This document shows, one piece after another, positions 11,202 through 23,509 of a DNA stretch of 64,000 nt; positions within the stretch are counted from its first letter, which is position 1, and each line of letters opens with the position of its first letter. Location of the stretch: NCBI GenBank assembly GCA_022453515.1, contig JAJNNY010000014.1, positions 124,001 to 188,000 on the forward strand. Direction: 5' to 3'. Both the position numbers and the translations under genes were made by a program. The notes below the pieces were generated by a model. The model worked only from the letters and a program-made list of their open reading frames with translations. It ran no database searches and had not been told where the DNA came from. The DNA comes from Astrocystis sublimbata (Eukaryota; Ascomycota; Sordariomycetes; Xylariales; Xylariaceae).

Positions 11202-14200
11202 GCCCAGATACTTGTTCTGTTGTCTACCATGAGAATTTTCTCCACGCAGACAGAATCTTGAGGGGAGTTTGTAGTGTTTCATGTTGAGGTTTCGAGGGCG
11301 GGGAAACAGTATTACCTTGAGAAGTTGCGCGGGGCAAGACTTGTCGATGGAGATTCAAAAGCATGCTGTAATATTACTACCGACACTTGCGGAGATTCTA
11401 CTTGTAATGGATCAGATACCCTCATTGAGATGTGGATGATACCATAACAGTCGATGCTGTGTATATGACAATACAGCCATAGGAGAGTCCGTTTGAAGAA
11501 CGAGCAAGAGGACCAAAGAAACCAAGATTCTCCGGATATCAAGTCAGGCGAACCATCACAGGCTAGTCTCGACCAATGCTAATAGTTTCGGCCCTCCACT
11601 TGCATGGTTACAAACATTTTTGCGTTGGACGAGGATAACAATATGTGCTTGACATATTATCCTGGTCAACATACCAATTGCCTCTTAATGTACCCACATG
11701 AGTTAGAACTTTAGATCCGCTATTCAACATTGACTGGTCAAAAGGTGATGTAAGCAAATGCCAAGCTGCTGGTCCACAGTCTGACAGAAATGGAAACAAT
11801 ACTCCAATCCGAGCACTAATAGTCCTGGCTGGCCTTGATAGTCTTTGGTTGTGATGTGTTCAAGCGAGACTTCTCTTGTTGGCTGCCCGCTTCCTTTTGA
11901 CTTTTCAATCTCCTTTCGCGTATCTATCGAGCAAGGTTAGGAGGGGAAATGGCTTCCAACCACAATTACACAAATACCGCCATTCTATTTACATCTGTGC
12001 TAGGGAGCTCTGAAGTTTCTAAAGCTGGCATTGCAAGCGATTTTGAGGTCGTCCAATGGCAATGGGAACACCCTTGCTGGTGAAAGAATCGTTATAATGG
12101 TGTGTTATTCTTGAATGCTTTTTGTATTGATGTCTTCAAGACATCCCAGATCCCAGGCTGGTTACTTAATCCTTGTACTCAACTGTCGGTTTATGTCTTT
12201 ACTTGAGCTTGATAAATTCACACGAACTGCATATCACTATCAATATCAGATTATGGGGCAAGATCACCAATGAAGATACAACAGAAACAATATCATTGAG
12301 CAATATGGGCCCATTTGAGAAGAGATGCAATTATTACTTAATTCAACAAAAGCATGACTATGAGTTTGTATTTCGAGCAGTATCTGATATTTTAGATGTT
12401 AATGAGAGCCTTAGTCAAAAAACTTTTGTAAGGGGACCATCATCAAAGCGAAACTGTCTGGATCAGGTCCAATCTTCCCAGCTTTGATCAACAAACCATA
12501 ATAAGCTTTGTGCCTAAGTAGCTGGTATGGTTTTCTCCCCGAGGAAGTGGCGCTAAGGCTCACTAGAGTAATTTTGCCGAATGCCCGAATGACAGTAGGA
12601 ACCAAACTTGTTGCGTGTGCTACTCCAAAGCGACCACAGCAAATCTTGATGCTACTCGAATAATGGAAGGGCAAGACTACCTTCCCTGGGATAATAATGC
12701 CCACACTCCGTAGGATTCGAAGTAGAATCTCTCCCATGACTAGTCAGACTCTGTGCTCTGCACTTTTCATGTGCAACTGTACTGCTCTTGATGTTTAGAC
12801 TGGTGAACTCTGAGTCCTCTACAAATCCACCGACTCGAGAATTTCATTGAACCTTGGAAGAACTTTTCTATTACACGAACAGTTATTATGCATGCCCTTT
12901 CCATGACCACAATGACCAGAAATCAAATACCAGGGATTCCTGTCACTCCTTGTTGACATGTGCTGCCCATGTATTTATGTCTCTATGTTTGTCCTGTGTG
13001 ATATTTACCCAGGCGCTACAATAGCGACATCTTCTTTTCCTAGGATTACAGAGCAAGAGTGAGATAGATCCGACCATATGCCTTGGAATGGATCAAGTGA
13101 GGCTGATGGCCTGGTAGGAAGGTCAGTAGCCAGCCAACCATGAATCCATACGAGAACCACTGAACAAAGGGTAGGCCTCAAACCCCCATGCCTTCACCTT
13201 ACAGTCCAGGGAAGCACGTTCCTGTTCTGACGTACTTTCCAATGCAGCAACAGCTCAATTTAGAACCACGGCAGCTCGTTCCTACCCTCGAGCAACCCAA
13301 AGATGTACCTAAGTAGACCGATACACCCAACTGCACAAGGCAACACCCAAAAACGGTTAGCGTACAGCTCAGGGGAAGCTGATTGGATGTGACGCTCTTT
13401 CCTCCTCAGTCAAGTGAATACAAGCTGGCTTGCCTTGCTACCTGGTACTTCACATGCTCTGCTAACATTTTTTTGCACAGCTGGGTCTTCAAAGCTCCTT
13501 GTGAATAGCCTGTTATCCGGGAAAACCTTGAAGACTTGAACAGTACCCCTTACCTGGGCTGATCTTTTGGAAGATGATTCCACTTCAAAGGCGGTTCATA
13601 TTCCATCAAAGGAGAACTTCCTCATCACAGTTCACATTATTTTAGGTATCATGTGGAAAGCTAGTAGACACAGCAGTTATCTATCAGAATTGGCGGGCAT
13701 TCACTCTTACATATATCACAGAAGGAACACTGGCATATGTATTATTTTGATTGGCAAAGTACTTTGCAAACATCAGCTTCCCGTATCTGCTTGGAAACGG
13801 CCGATGCCTTTCGAAAGGAAAACACATTATCGATCCGTTATTCGGATCTGCCCATCTGAGAGTAGTCCCCTCTTTTGACTAGGCATGCCGTAGCGAGTGA
13901 CCAGCCATAATGGCGGGGTAGTAGAAGCCTGAAGCTTCACTATCACGTATTGTATTGCCGCCTGTAATCCGTTGCTAGGGAACACTCTCACTCTGCACAT
14001 GGTGTTTCTCAACCTCCTTACCATTGTTGATCTACCACATTTCCCTTGGTGTCTTTTCCCACACTTCAGCCCTAGCTGAGATAGATCCTCACTTCACCTT
14101 CAGCTCCCCTCCAAGTTTTGTCCCCACGTTCTGAATTCCCTCGCTCCACCAAGCACTTCTTTGCCCCAATTGTCATTTTGGTCGTCAGAGGCTATCATAG

Positions 14201-14238
14201 GTAAAGTAGCGATCGATCCTGAGATCCGGCAGTTCATC
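11202..14238. other. 3 kb region without a supportable gene
   Basis: I find no gene. Open frames are short and scattered over six frames. The stretch at about 12170-12430 is visibly richer in A and T than its surroundings, but shows no terminal repeats and no transposase-like translation. It could be old degraded sequence or simply an AT-rich spacer. Confidence 0.45.
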
Positions 14239-16063
14239 ATGGCGCAAAGCTTTCATAGCTTCGATGAATCTTGCGTCGACCCGCGACTCAGAGCGGGCGA
14301 TGCAGAGAACCGAGGAGTTGGAAACGAAGTTCTTCCCCCGGCTCCAGATTGGCGTACAGGCCTAGCTCCATCTCCCCACGAGCTGCCATATGAGATGGAT
14401 CGGGATTTCTATATCAGAGACTGGGAAGCGAATCAAGGTGGGTATTCCTCGGAAGTCGTCATTAATGCTTTCACTCCACAGTCTTTTCCACTTAGGTCGA
14501 CGAGAAGTCTCGACAGCCTTAGAACACTGACTATCACCCCGGAGTGACAAAGGCTGATTTGAATCATCTCAGTGCTTCCCTCGTCGGCGTACACCTCACT
14601 GGACTGGGTCCTAGCACAACCAAACGGCGTGCGTGACGAGAACGAGCGTTGCTGGCTCAAAGGAGTGCAAGAAGGCATTGGTCTCGGCATTCATGGCGCC
14701 CGAGAAGTCATGCTCAACGAGATGATGATGGACAAGACTGTTTTCAGACAACCACTAGTGCCTCATCACGCTGACTGTTCCAGTTACGGCATTCGAATGG
14801 CCATCGGCGAAAAGTGCAGGACAGGTTTTGACATACGTGTCGCAAACCGAGTTGCGCAAAATTTCTACCACCGAAGGCCGGCCGCGGCTGGCGATGTTCC
14901 TCGCTCGGCCATTATCGGGACCACAAACCCAATGTACGGAGATGCAGCGCTTTTTGGTGACGGAGGCTCCACTGGCGGCTATGAGATCACCGATAGAGAC
15001 AAGGCGCCTATCGATTACGACTGCTATGACCTTCTCAACTTGCCTAGCAGCGACGATGACGACAACACCAACAACGACAACAACAACGGTGTCGCAGAGC
15101 CAGCTCTGGTTGGGGCACCAGGCCCTGGGCACATGGATTCGGCTGGTGGCAACGCTGGCAAAGTAGTGATGCAGCCGACCGGCACCACTGCTGCTGTTCC
15201 CGCTGTTCCCAACATGGGTGATCGGAACAACCAAGCCAGCTCTGGCGATTCCGCAATGCCCGGCCAGAAACTCACGATTCCAACAGAGGAGCCTGGACTG
15301 GCCATGTCTCCGTTCGCTGGCAATGCCCAGCTAGTAGGCTACCTTGGTGACTATCGAAATGTTGCACAGGTAAGTCGAACCTTAACCCAAGCACTGGCAG
15401 TGACTGAGGAGCTGAGCTGACTGGCTTCATGTCTAGGCCGGATATGACGGAGCCAACAACGATGGAAATAAACCTACTGAGCCCCGAGCCGATCCTGGAG
15501 TCAAGCGAGTCCTGAAACCCAACGAGGCCCAGCAATCTTGGCAGCCTGGTCAAGTTTACCCGGGCTACCAACTTGGAATTCGGCGAAATAATCACCTTTA
15601 CGAGTTTCAGCCGATTGATCAGGTTCATGAGGCCCAGCAGCTTGAGCAATTCCAGCAAGCCCAGCAAGCCCAGGAGACCCAGCTTCTCCAAGGAACTCAG
15701 CAGGTTGCTCAGCAGGCTCAGCAGGTCGATCAGGATCATCAAGCCCAGCAACTTGAGCAGTCCCAGCAACCCCAGGAGGCTCAGGCAACCCAACAAGCTG
15801 AGGAGGGTCAGCCGGCAAAGCGACCCCGCAAGAAACCACGACCCAAGGGAAGACTTCGTCGCATCGGCCGACTACCTAAGCGATGCAGACGCAAGGAGGT
15901 CGCCGGATACGTCTCGTCTGAGAGCGACAACGAGCCTATCGAGATCCCTCGCCCGATCCTAGTCAAGAGCGAGGATGGACGTGCGCAGATCCTATCGGTC
16001 GCTGAGCAGTATCAGATGAGGTACAGAAACAGAGTTCGTCGCGCTTCTGGTGCTAAGATCTAG
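14239..16063 (+). CDS. Orphan Gln-rich, basic, probably nuclear protein
   Basis: Exons 14239-14437, 14573-15369 and 15437-16063 give about 540 residues. Intron 1 is 135 nt (donor GTGGGT, acceptor TCAG). Intron 2 is 67 nt with a perfect GTAAGT donor and TAG acceptor. I do not recognise the protein. Visible features are an N-terminal region without a known domain, an Asp/Asn tract near residues 225-238, a Gln/Ala/Glu-rich tract at about residues 390-455, then a highly basic stretch (KRPRKKPRPK...RLPKRCRRK, about 459-485) that could act as a nuclear localisation or DNA-contact segment, an acidic Ser patch and a C-terminal YQMRYRNRVRRAS. The layout suggests a nuclear, transcription-related protein, but this is inference from composition. 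A CTT-repeat tract follows the stop directly. Confidence 0.65.
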
Positions 16064-18056
16064 CCCTTCTTCTTCTTCTTCTTCTTTTTCAAGTTGAGAG
16101 TTGTCAGGTCGAGTTGGTAATTTGGGGGTGACTGTGTTCGGCAAGCCGGTGTAGCTTGATTTAATGATCGACGTCTCAGTACGAGGTACTGCCTTCTGCT
16201 TTGCAGTTATGTTTGTTGTATTTGTGAGATGATTCTGTCTGCCAGATTTCCTTTGCTTCTCCTTATATTTGTCCTCTGAAACGACACGAGGCTGTGTGTT
16301 GTTGTATCTGAAAAATGGGGTTTGGGAATGTCTGAGGTGTGCCTAGCAACCAGCTGGGAGTCCTGACGAACTGTACAATTCGCAAGATTGAACGAGTGAA
16401 GTCGAAAAATGGTGTCCTGCCTACCTACCTACCTACCTCGGTAGGTAGGTAAGCAGGTAATAGGTAGAAATTCTACGTAATGAAGCTGTTCAGTCTTTCT
16501 TGTTGTGATGGTCGTCGTGATGATAGTCGTGATAGTCCAAAGCAGTTGCTGTGTACTGACTCAGGAGTGGGCACCTACCTAACCTACCGGGGCCTCGGGG
16601 CTACCGAGGTAACTACTTGATGGGTAATACAGCGTGTAAGTGAAGGAAGGACCCGATCACGTGACACAGGAACTGCTGCTAATCCATGGGCTGTCTGTCA
16701 GTGAGGTCCTGCCACAAGGTGACAGGCTCGACAGGCTCCATCTGAAATTTCGAATCGGCCGATGCCGTTTCTTGGCAACAGTACCTGCCTAGATCCATCA
16801 AGCTACCCTTGAAGCGAAACCTGGCGAGCCTGGTGATTTACTCACTTGACCACTCAAGCCCACCGTCTGCCCATCTCACATGTCTAGCATTACTTTCGAA
16901 ATATCTACTGAGCACTTCGCGCCACTACCCACTACGAAGTCGTAGCATCGTCACCACCGCTACTGCGTAGTACTATTACTATTACACCTGACCACATACA
17001 ATCGCTACTTTCCGATCCATCATTCGGTCCAAGGCAGGAAGAACGCCATTTTGAACCTGCTCGCCTGCAATTGTGGCCGCCGCCTCGGCCCTATGTCTAG
17101 ATAGCTACATCTTACCCTGGTCCGGAACCCCGATTCCATTCCTGCGACGATCTTCCCAATCCCAGCACCCCAGCCCCTCCCTTCCGACCCGGATTGACAA
17201 ATCCCATTGCTCGCGTGCGTTACTTGACAAAGAGAGGTGGGAGTTACATTGCCGTGTGCCCAGCAAGCCAACAACGACGCCATTACTAGGTAGCTTCTCG
17301 GCAGGAAGCGTATGGTGCCAAGTACTGTTCGGCCGCGGCTTTGGCTTTGGGGACACAAAACCGATCGTACGTATCGCTCATGATCCGTAATCCATAATCC
17401 ACAAATCCATACCAAAATACTGCCGATATGATCATTATGCGCTAAGCAAATTTCGACACTCAGCAGTTCCTACGGTATTACTAGGATTCCATCTCAGGCG
17501 TTAGAAACTTATTCGTTCGCTCGCCGCGATATCATAATTACCTACCCAACTCCGTATTGCTGCAACATTATAATACTGTGTAGGTTCTACAGTACAGTAG
17601 GTCATCTCTCGTGCGCAAAGGGCCAAGGCTTGACATTCGTCCAAGTTCACTCGGTGTTACCTGTGCCCGTTCCACAGGTCTCTTCCGTTCCGATTCGATA
17701 GTGTTTCGCTTCTTCGTTTCTCGAGGTACGTTTCCCTCCCGGACCACCACCGTTCGCAGATCCAATCAACACCGACCATCCCTTTGCGTCCCCGTGCGTC
17801 CCCCGTCTCCGCCCTTGATCTGCTGTTTAAGACCAATTTTGCCCTGAAATGGATCAACTTTCCTCTCGTGGGCCCGTGCTCAAGCCAATCCAGCCATATG
17901 TCTTCCACCCGATTTGCATGGGTAGCTGTACTGTGTTGATATGTGGTATTCATGATGCAGATTGGTCTTGTCAATCCTAGCGCTCCAGTCGTGGATTGGT
18001 CCTCTTGAGCCCCCCAAGCTTAGACTTGCATCCGACGGTTGACTATCGGTCGGCAG
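16064..18056. other. intergenic region
   Basis: After a (TTC)n tract at 16069-16089 comes 2 kb with no supportable gene. A TACC/GGTA inverted repeat is at 16419-16452. Minus-strand frames at 17020-17415 overlap others and have no recognisable content. An ATG at 17850 opens a 41-codon frame of unknown meaning. Confidence 0.5.
16419..16452. repeat. TACC/GGTA inverted simple repeat
   Basis: Four direct CTAC/ACCT units meet inverted GGTA units at a CTCGGTAG centre, forming a hairpin-capable palindrome of the same kind as at 1481. More GGTA-like words continue to about 16467. Confidence 0.8.
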
Positions 18057-18542
18057 GTGTGGGGGCCGATGAATCGGACGACTTTGTCGAACTATTTCGT
18101 ACCTGTGAGTGCAACCAACTCCCTTCTGTCGCGTGTCTACAACAGTCTTACGGCATTACTATGTAGTTGTTGTGTGGTTGTGGTCGACACGACGAAGCCG
18201 CATCATAGCTACTAATTTGAGGACTCATGCAGCGCTCGTGAGATCGAGTCTTATTTCAATTTGCCGGTATTACCGCATCCTACCTTATGTCCTATTTGTC
18301 AAGTCTCCATCCGGTCTCATGAATCAGCAATACCCCGACCTGATGTCACACCCTGCCCCCTGCCTGTTCTCGACCCTGGCCATGTACACTCGCTCCCTGC
18401 GCCGTCCCGCATTGAGCTAACCAACGAACCCCAGCAAAATGGAACCACCAAAGCCAGTAAATGGCGCTCTCATTCCCGCCACCGCCAGTCAGAAGCCTTC
18501 CCCGCACCCCACATGTCGAGACATCACGTTGACCCAAGCTAG
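18057..18542 (+). other. Candidate exons of an undescribed gene or spliced leader
   Basis: The segment 18057-18108 reads VGADESDDFVELFRTC. A possible intron at 18109-18232 ends in a clear ACTAATTT branch and GCAG acceptor. The frame then continues through 18233-18542 with a CPICQ motif and a Pro/His/Ser-rich tail to a TAG. The composition looks coding. Against this, the donor that keeps the frame (GTGCAA) is weaker than the GTGAGT four bases upstream, and I could not find a convincing start exon. The alternative is a 5' UTR intron of the gene at 18657. No family recognised. Confidence 0.25.
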
Positions 18543-18656
18543 GTATAACAGGCCAGCACGCTGCTGCCCATTGTCAACTGAAAGCTTGCGACGCCAATGC
18601 CGTCCTGACGCCACTAGCTTCCTCTCCCGTGGGTCACTCGACGACAAACACTCAAG

Positions 18657-20006
18657 ATGCTGTTTTCTGACCTCTATAAGTCTACCAAGCTGCCTTTATC
18701 GCGAAAGCGCCAACAATCGCAGCAGCCTGTGTCACAAGACTACGACCCCGACCTTGTGAGCAAGGATAAGTCGAGGCAGAAGGAAGCAATTCGTCGCTTT
18801 CTAGCCGACAGGATACGCAACGACTGGGTGTTCAAATGGCAACCGGCATCAAGTGGAAAAGATGCAGCGAACATTTCAGAAGACGCAGCTGAGCAGTTGG
18901 AAGAGATTGCACAGGTAGAACAGTCTACCAGTGCCGAAGTTGAGCAGCCAGACGAACCTACGGTCGATGTTGAGGATGACGGGTATCACTGCGACGAGGA
19001 CGAGGACGATGACGACGATAATCACGAAGTCGCATCGATATATAGCGTCGTCTCGGAAGACTCTGTCCACTTCACTCCTCGAGCTGAGTGGTTGTCCGAC
19101 TTATCTGATGATGACAACGACGAAGGGGCTTCTCCAATACCATATCGATTTGAGACGCCGGATGCTGTAGGCTCAACCGTTAAGGCGACCGAACTAGCGC
19201 GCAGTGCCAAGCAGAGGCGAGCAGCGCGTGCTGAGATGGAATGGAATTCCGGGTTGGCCTGCTTCAGCGCGCGAAGGGATGCGTGGACTGGTGCTAGAAT
19301 AGTAAGAGTTCGTTGCAAACCGATGGAGACTATCACTGCCGAATCAACGTCTACCTCGCCGACGACGAAGAGATTATCCTTCTGGCGGCTTTCTAACTCA
19401 TCGCCGCCATTGTCACCTACACATTCGCCTGCTGCCTCAACAGCCGGCACGGCACCGCTCAGTCCTAGCGGGACTCGTACCTCTGCCGATACTACTGCTG
19501 TATCTTCTGTGGATACGGATCCGAAGGAGCACCAAACCAAAGAAGATTTATCCCAATACCCGGTGCAAACATTACTGCCGATAGCTGAGCCATTGATACC
19601 AGCCGCCAATATCATGCGCGCCTCTATCAGGCCCGCTAGTTACGACTCGATCTATGATAAAATAGTTGTGCAGGCTATGACACCCGCCTGTCCAGTCAAT
19701 CTAGCCGATATGCTGCGTGCTTGCGTCGTGGGGTGGAAACGAGATGGGGAGTGGCCCCCACGTCCGACCGAGGTACCGCCTGTTGTGGCGGTTCGTAGGA
19801 AAAGGAAAGACAGCAGCACTGAGAAGCGAGCGAGCATTGGACGACGGCTCAGCCTTAATCTACTCGGAAGGAGACAAAGTGCCAGCAGCGATCCCATTGC
19901 TGTCGCCTCCAGCCCGCCAAAGGATGATGCGGGGGTCTCCAAAGGCGCGAAAAGGGGCTGGCAACGAGTGTTTGGGCTCGGACAAGAGAATCATATTGCT
20001 GTATAA
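18657..20006 (+). CDS. Fungal DUF4050 (Gag1-like clamp)-type protein
   Basis: An intronless 449-residue protein that starts MLFSDLYKSTK. The N-terminal block (about residues 35-65, SRQKEAIRRFLADRIRNDW.FKW), a middle block (RRAARAEMEWNSGL...RRDAWTGAR, about 180-215) and a C-terminal block (YDSIYDKIVVQA...DMLRACVVGWKRDGEWPP) resemble the conserved parts of a widespread fungal family that I associate from memory with DUF4050. The biochemical role of that family is not known to me. An acidic Asp/Glu stretch lies at about 100-125, a Ser/Thr/Pro-rich linker in the middle, and a basic tail (KRASIGRRLSLNLLGRRQS) with possible phosphorylation sites near the end. The ATG is the first residue of the conserved N-terminus. 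Confidence 0.6.
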   Translation: MLFSDLYKSTKLPLSRKRQQSQQPVSQDYDPDLVSKDKSRQKEAIRRFLADRIRNDWVFKWQPASSGKDAANISEDAAEQLEEIAQVEQSTSAEVEQPDEPTVDVEDDGYHCDEDEDDDDDNHEVASIYSVVSEDSVHFTPRAEWLSDLSDDDNDEGASPIPYRFETPDAVGSTVKATELARSAKQRRAARAEMEWNSGLACFSARRDAWTGARIVRVRCKPMETITAESTSTSPTTKRLSFWRLSNSSPPLSPTHSPAASTAGTAPLSPSGTRTSADTTAVSSVDTDPKEHQTKEDLSQYPVQTLLPIAEPLIPAANIMRASIRPASYDSIYDKIVVQAMTPACPVNLADMLRACVVGWKRDGEWPPRPTEVPPVVAVRRKRKDSSTEKRASIGRRLSLNLLGRRQSASSDPIAVASSPPKDDAGVSKGAKRGWQRVFGLGQENHIAV

Positions 20007-22621
20007 GACCGAGCATTTGGAGTTAAGCATATGCATTTACGAAGCATGACCTGTACTACCACTCTACGACTGGATCTGGTGGCGACCAGCAATACATAAG
20101 CAGACCAGGACTTGGGCCAGATGGTGCGTGGTGGGTGTATTACGATTATCGACAATTCGAAAGGGGTGTTTCAATGTTTGCGGGCGTGGCGCTGTTCATA
20201 ATGTCTCGGCATCCAGAGCTTCAGTATATATACCCAGCATAGGTAGCCGGCGTTACGGGACTTCTATAGCTAGAATACCCCCCTTCATATTAGCATGAGC
20301 AATGATATTTTCGCGTCTTACCAAACAACCCATTCTCTTCCCTTCTTCCTGGCCTGTCGACTACTATGGTTAAAACAGCGTGTGCTTTGTCCGCTTCAAT
20401 TCCTTGCGCTACCTGAGGACTTCTCGTTTGATGATGATGATCAGATCAACTTGCGGCAGGCGACATTGATCTAACTTCATGCGAAGGGGCTTTTCACCGG
20501 CTTCTTGAAGAGGCAGTTGGATGAAGCAACAACGTTGCGGTTAGTAAAAGCCACTGCAGCACGCTACTCTCGCGCAGGAACTTGCGTACGACTAAGTCAG
20601 CCAAGCGTGCAGCGGGTGGCAGCGGGTGCGTACCTACTGTGAGTCTGGTGACGCTTGAGCGGATAGGCTCTAGGTAAGTAGGTCAGCCACTGTTACGCAC
20701 CCATGCCGAGATGCGTCTCGCGTGCGTATGGATGGACCGGAGCAACATCGGAGAGGGCAGGCGACATGATTTGCGTCCGGGGGCTCCATTTTCCTGCATT
20801 GTTTGATAGGTCAGTAGCTCGGAATGGTGGATGCAGGTGGATGGATGTGGCTGGCGGGCGAGGCGGGCACTAGAATTTAAAGTTAAACTCGTGCCGGAGC
20901 AGTCAGCTAGCTGGTGCTGGAGCTGGAGCTAACTTGAGTCGAGTTCGCGCGAGGGAGGGGTTTATCATGCGAGAAACCGCTTCGTGAGAAGCAGTGTGGT
21001 GTGGTATGTTGGTGAACATGATGCGAGTAGCCGTGATTGGAGTCCATTCCATCCATCTATCTAGTTTGCCGAGAGCGTCAAATATACTACAGTAGTACTA
21101 GTACTATCTACTGGGTCACAGTATATCGATCCTTTATCGAACGGCTTATGAGAATACTGCTTATTCTCTGATTTTCACCTGGTTAGGTAGAACGTATTTA
21201 AACACAATCTATAGTATTAGTTACTAGAGGAATATTAAATCTATTGATAGTTATTTTCCACACCGCATGCCTAAGTCATCTCATTTCCTATTCTTGGGAC
21301 CCTTCTATTAGACTCTGTATCTAAGAATGATTGCTTCAACATAGGCGCATCAGGCGCCCCAAGACGTACGGATCAAATGTATTCATCTTCGAGCAGGGTC
21401 TTGGATGGCCACATTCCATAACTCATGCGTACCTAGTCTCTAGACCGACAACGTTCTGGCCTTGTCCCAGGCCCCTCGGTGAACCATGCAATTTATGTTC
21501 TGCCAATGACTTCGAGACATTGTGCCTTAGGCTTGCAACCTTCTGCACGGGATCCCACATACACCATCCGATGTTGCACCAATCACAATCCATGTTGAAA
21601 TGACCGTGACTTCTCCGCAGAGACGTGCGCGAAGGTAAGACTGTTTATTGTCTGGAAGGCCTAGAATGCGCCGATAAAAACGGTGTACTCTCCCTGCAAC
21701 GCCAAGCCTAACGCTGCCGAATCAGTTGTAAGTCATGACTGGGGGTGGGAATGAGCGAGCTGCGATGCGAATATATATAAGTAATGATGTCTTCCAGCAT
21801 CGTTAGCAATCTGTGCATCACCCTCATATCGACAGCTGAATACGTCAACTGGATTGCACTGCACCTAGTAAGTTCCCGTCTTGCGACCTCGTCGGGTCAT
21901 CGGGAGGTTGAGGACATCTTACTTGTTATTACCACTAACAGCTCCCAGATGGAACCAGCACAGCTGCATCTCGTCATGTAGCCAGCGTTAATATGGTTGT
22001 TCCTGCTCGTGGGCCGTGAAACGCAGCTGCTGAGTGGTGTGTGTAGCTGACCGAGGCGTTGGAGATCCTACGTGGGAAGAGGGGTCCGTTCATCAAATCG
22101 AGAGGAAAAAAAATGTCGTGAACTCTCAACAAGACGTTCGTGCCTGAGGCGAAGAAACTCTCGTCAAGTCTACGGCGTACACACAGCCCGGCAGGCAAAA
22201 GAAGGACATCAATGTTGTGATGCGGCGGAGATTCGTTGTGCATTCACCTTGTCTAATTCAGAGTCTCTGGGAACGTCCGACTTCTCATACTCATTACCTG
22301 CCATCCAAGTGGAAGTGCTTATGACGAATCATGAATCTCAAGTGAAATAATAACTGGTTCCCGAGCCCAGTGTCCGAAACCTGGTATACGACTCCTCCGC
22401 ACATGATGAATGACCAATTGCTCGCTCTGCCAAACTCCGCACATTTGCCTCATATGCCGTCGTAATATGTTCCCAAACTGCAATGTGAAGAAACCCGGCA
22501 TGCTTGGGTACCGTAAAAGACCAAAATCATAGGGGGTTTGAAAGAAAAAAACAAGCCTTTGTCGTGAAGCACCACATGCTATATATCCCGCCAAGTTAAT
22601 ATGAAAGATCGGCCAGGCAAA
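20007..22621. other. intergenic region
   Basis: This 2.6 kb contains only short, overlapping frames. A locally AT-rich stretch at about 21180-21260 holds no repeat or transposon sign. It is the shared 3' flank of the DUF4050-like gene (+) and the first C2H2 gene (-). I see nothing else supportable. Confidence 0.5.
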
Positions 22622-23509
22622 TTAGACATCAAAGGCGATGTCCATTGGGATATTAAGTTCAGGCTCGTCATCCGGATACTCGTGTTGGTTATATGCAAAG
22701 ATATCGTTTTCGAAGATCGCACCGTTCGACTCGAAGTTTCTAGGCAGCTCTTGCTGTAGATTTTGGTAACCGTACGACATCTCGCCACCGGCATACCCTC
22801 CTTCAATTTGGTAATGAGCGGTCATGCCGCCGGGGAAAAGGTAGTTGTGTAGCATATTTTGCCCGAACATCATGCTTGGGCCCAAGTCGGTGTTCTGATG
22901 AAAGCTGTTGGTCCAATCTGGGAGGGTATTGTATGGCCCGTGTTGACTAGCATCACCGGCAGGCGGAGAATGCACAAAGAAAATGTGCTCGTCGAGATCT
23001 TGCTGTCTGCAATATGCTTGCTCGCCGATTTTATCGCAGCCTAGAACGGGGCATGGGAACGAAGGGAGGAGTTGAGTGCGGGGCAGTCCATTCTCAGCAG
23101 CACTATCTTGCTCCGAGCTCACCGCAAACTCGTCAGGGATTTTGCCTTCAGCAATTCGATGAAAGTTCCTCAGGTGCTGGGACAGATGGTCGAGGCGATG
23201 GAATGCCCTAGAAGCCTCGCCTTCTTGGCAGAGGGAACACTGGACCTTGATAACTTTATTTTTGGAATTGATGTGGCGCTCAAGGGCATCCAGACGGCAA
23301 AAAGTGCTGCCACAAACGCACCCGTAGGGAGTATGGCCCTCGTCAGCGCCATGTTTGCGTAGTGTGGCGTCGTTCCGACAGTTGATGTGACAATTAATGC
23401 AGACACAGCTGGCAACGCTGTCTCGATCACTTAGACGAAGAAATTTAGGAGGCACCAGGTTGGTGGATACAACCTGGCGTGTATGCGGGATGATGATTGG
23501 CTGGGGCAT
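22622..23509 (-). CDS. C2H2 zinc-finger protein with acidic C-terminus
   Basis: A 295-residue protein from the first ATG in frame at 23509; the frame is open further upstream but without an ATG. The N-terminal half carries a run of C2H2-type fingers (CINCHINC...H, HTPYGCVCGSTFCRLDALERH, CSLCQEG...AFHRLDHLSQHLRNFH, CPVLGCDKIG...DLDEHIFFVH). The C-terminal half (from about residue 190) has no fingers and is rich in Tyr, Phe, Gly, Asp, Glu and Asn, ending PDDEPELNIPMDIAFDV, a composition like acidic-aromatic activation regions. It is clearly related to the neighbouring gene at 25074-26710, which has the same finger motifs. A role as a nuclear DNA-binding regulator is inferred; the target is unknown. 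An upstream exon cannot be excluded. Confidence 0.7.
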   Translation of the reverse strand: MPQPIIIPHTRQVVSTNLVPPKFLRLSDRDSVASCVCINCHINCRNDATLRKHGADEGHTPYGCVCGSTFCRLDALERHINSKNKVIKVQCSLCQEGEASRAFHRLDHLSQHLRNFHRIAEGKIPDEFAVSSEQDSAAENGLPRTQLLPSFPCPVLGCDKIGEQAYCRQQDLDEHIFFVHSPPAGDASQHGPYNTLPDWTNSFHQNTDLGPSMMFGQNMLHNYLFPGGMTAHYQIEGGYAGGEMSYGYQNLQQELPRNFESNGAIFENDIFAYNQHEYPDDEPELNIPMDIAFDV

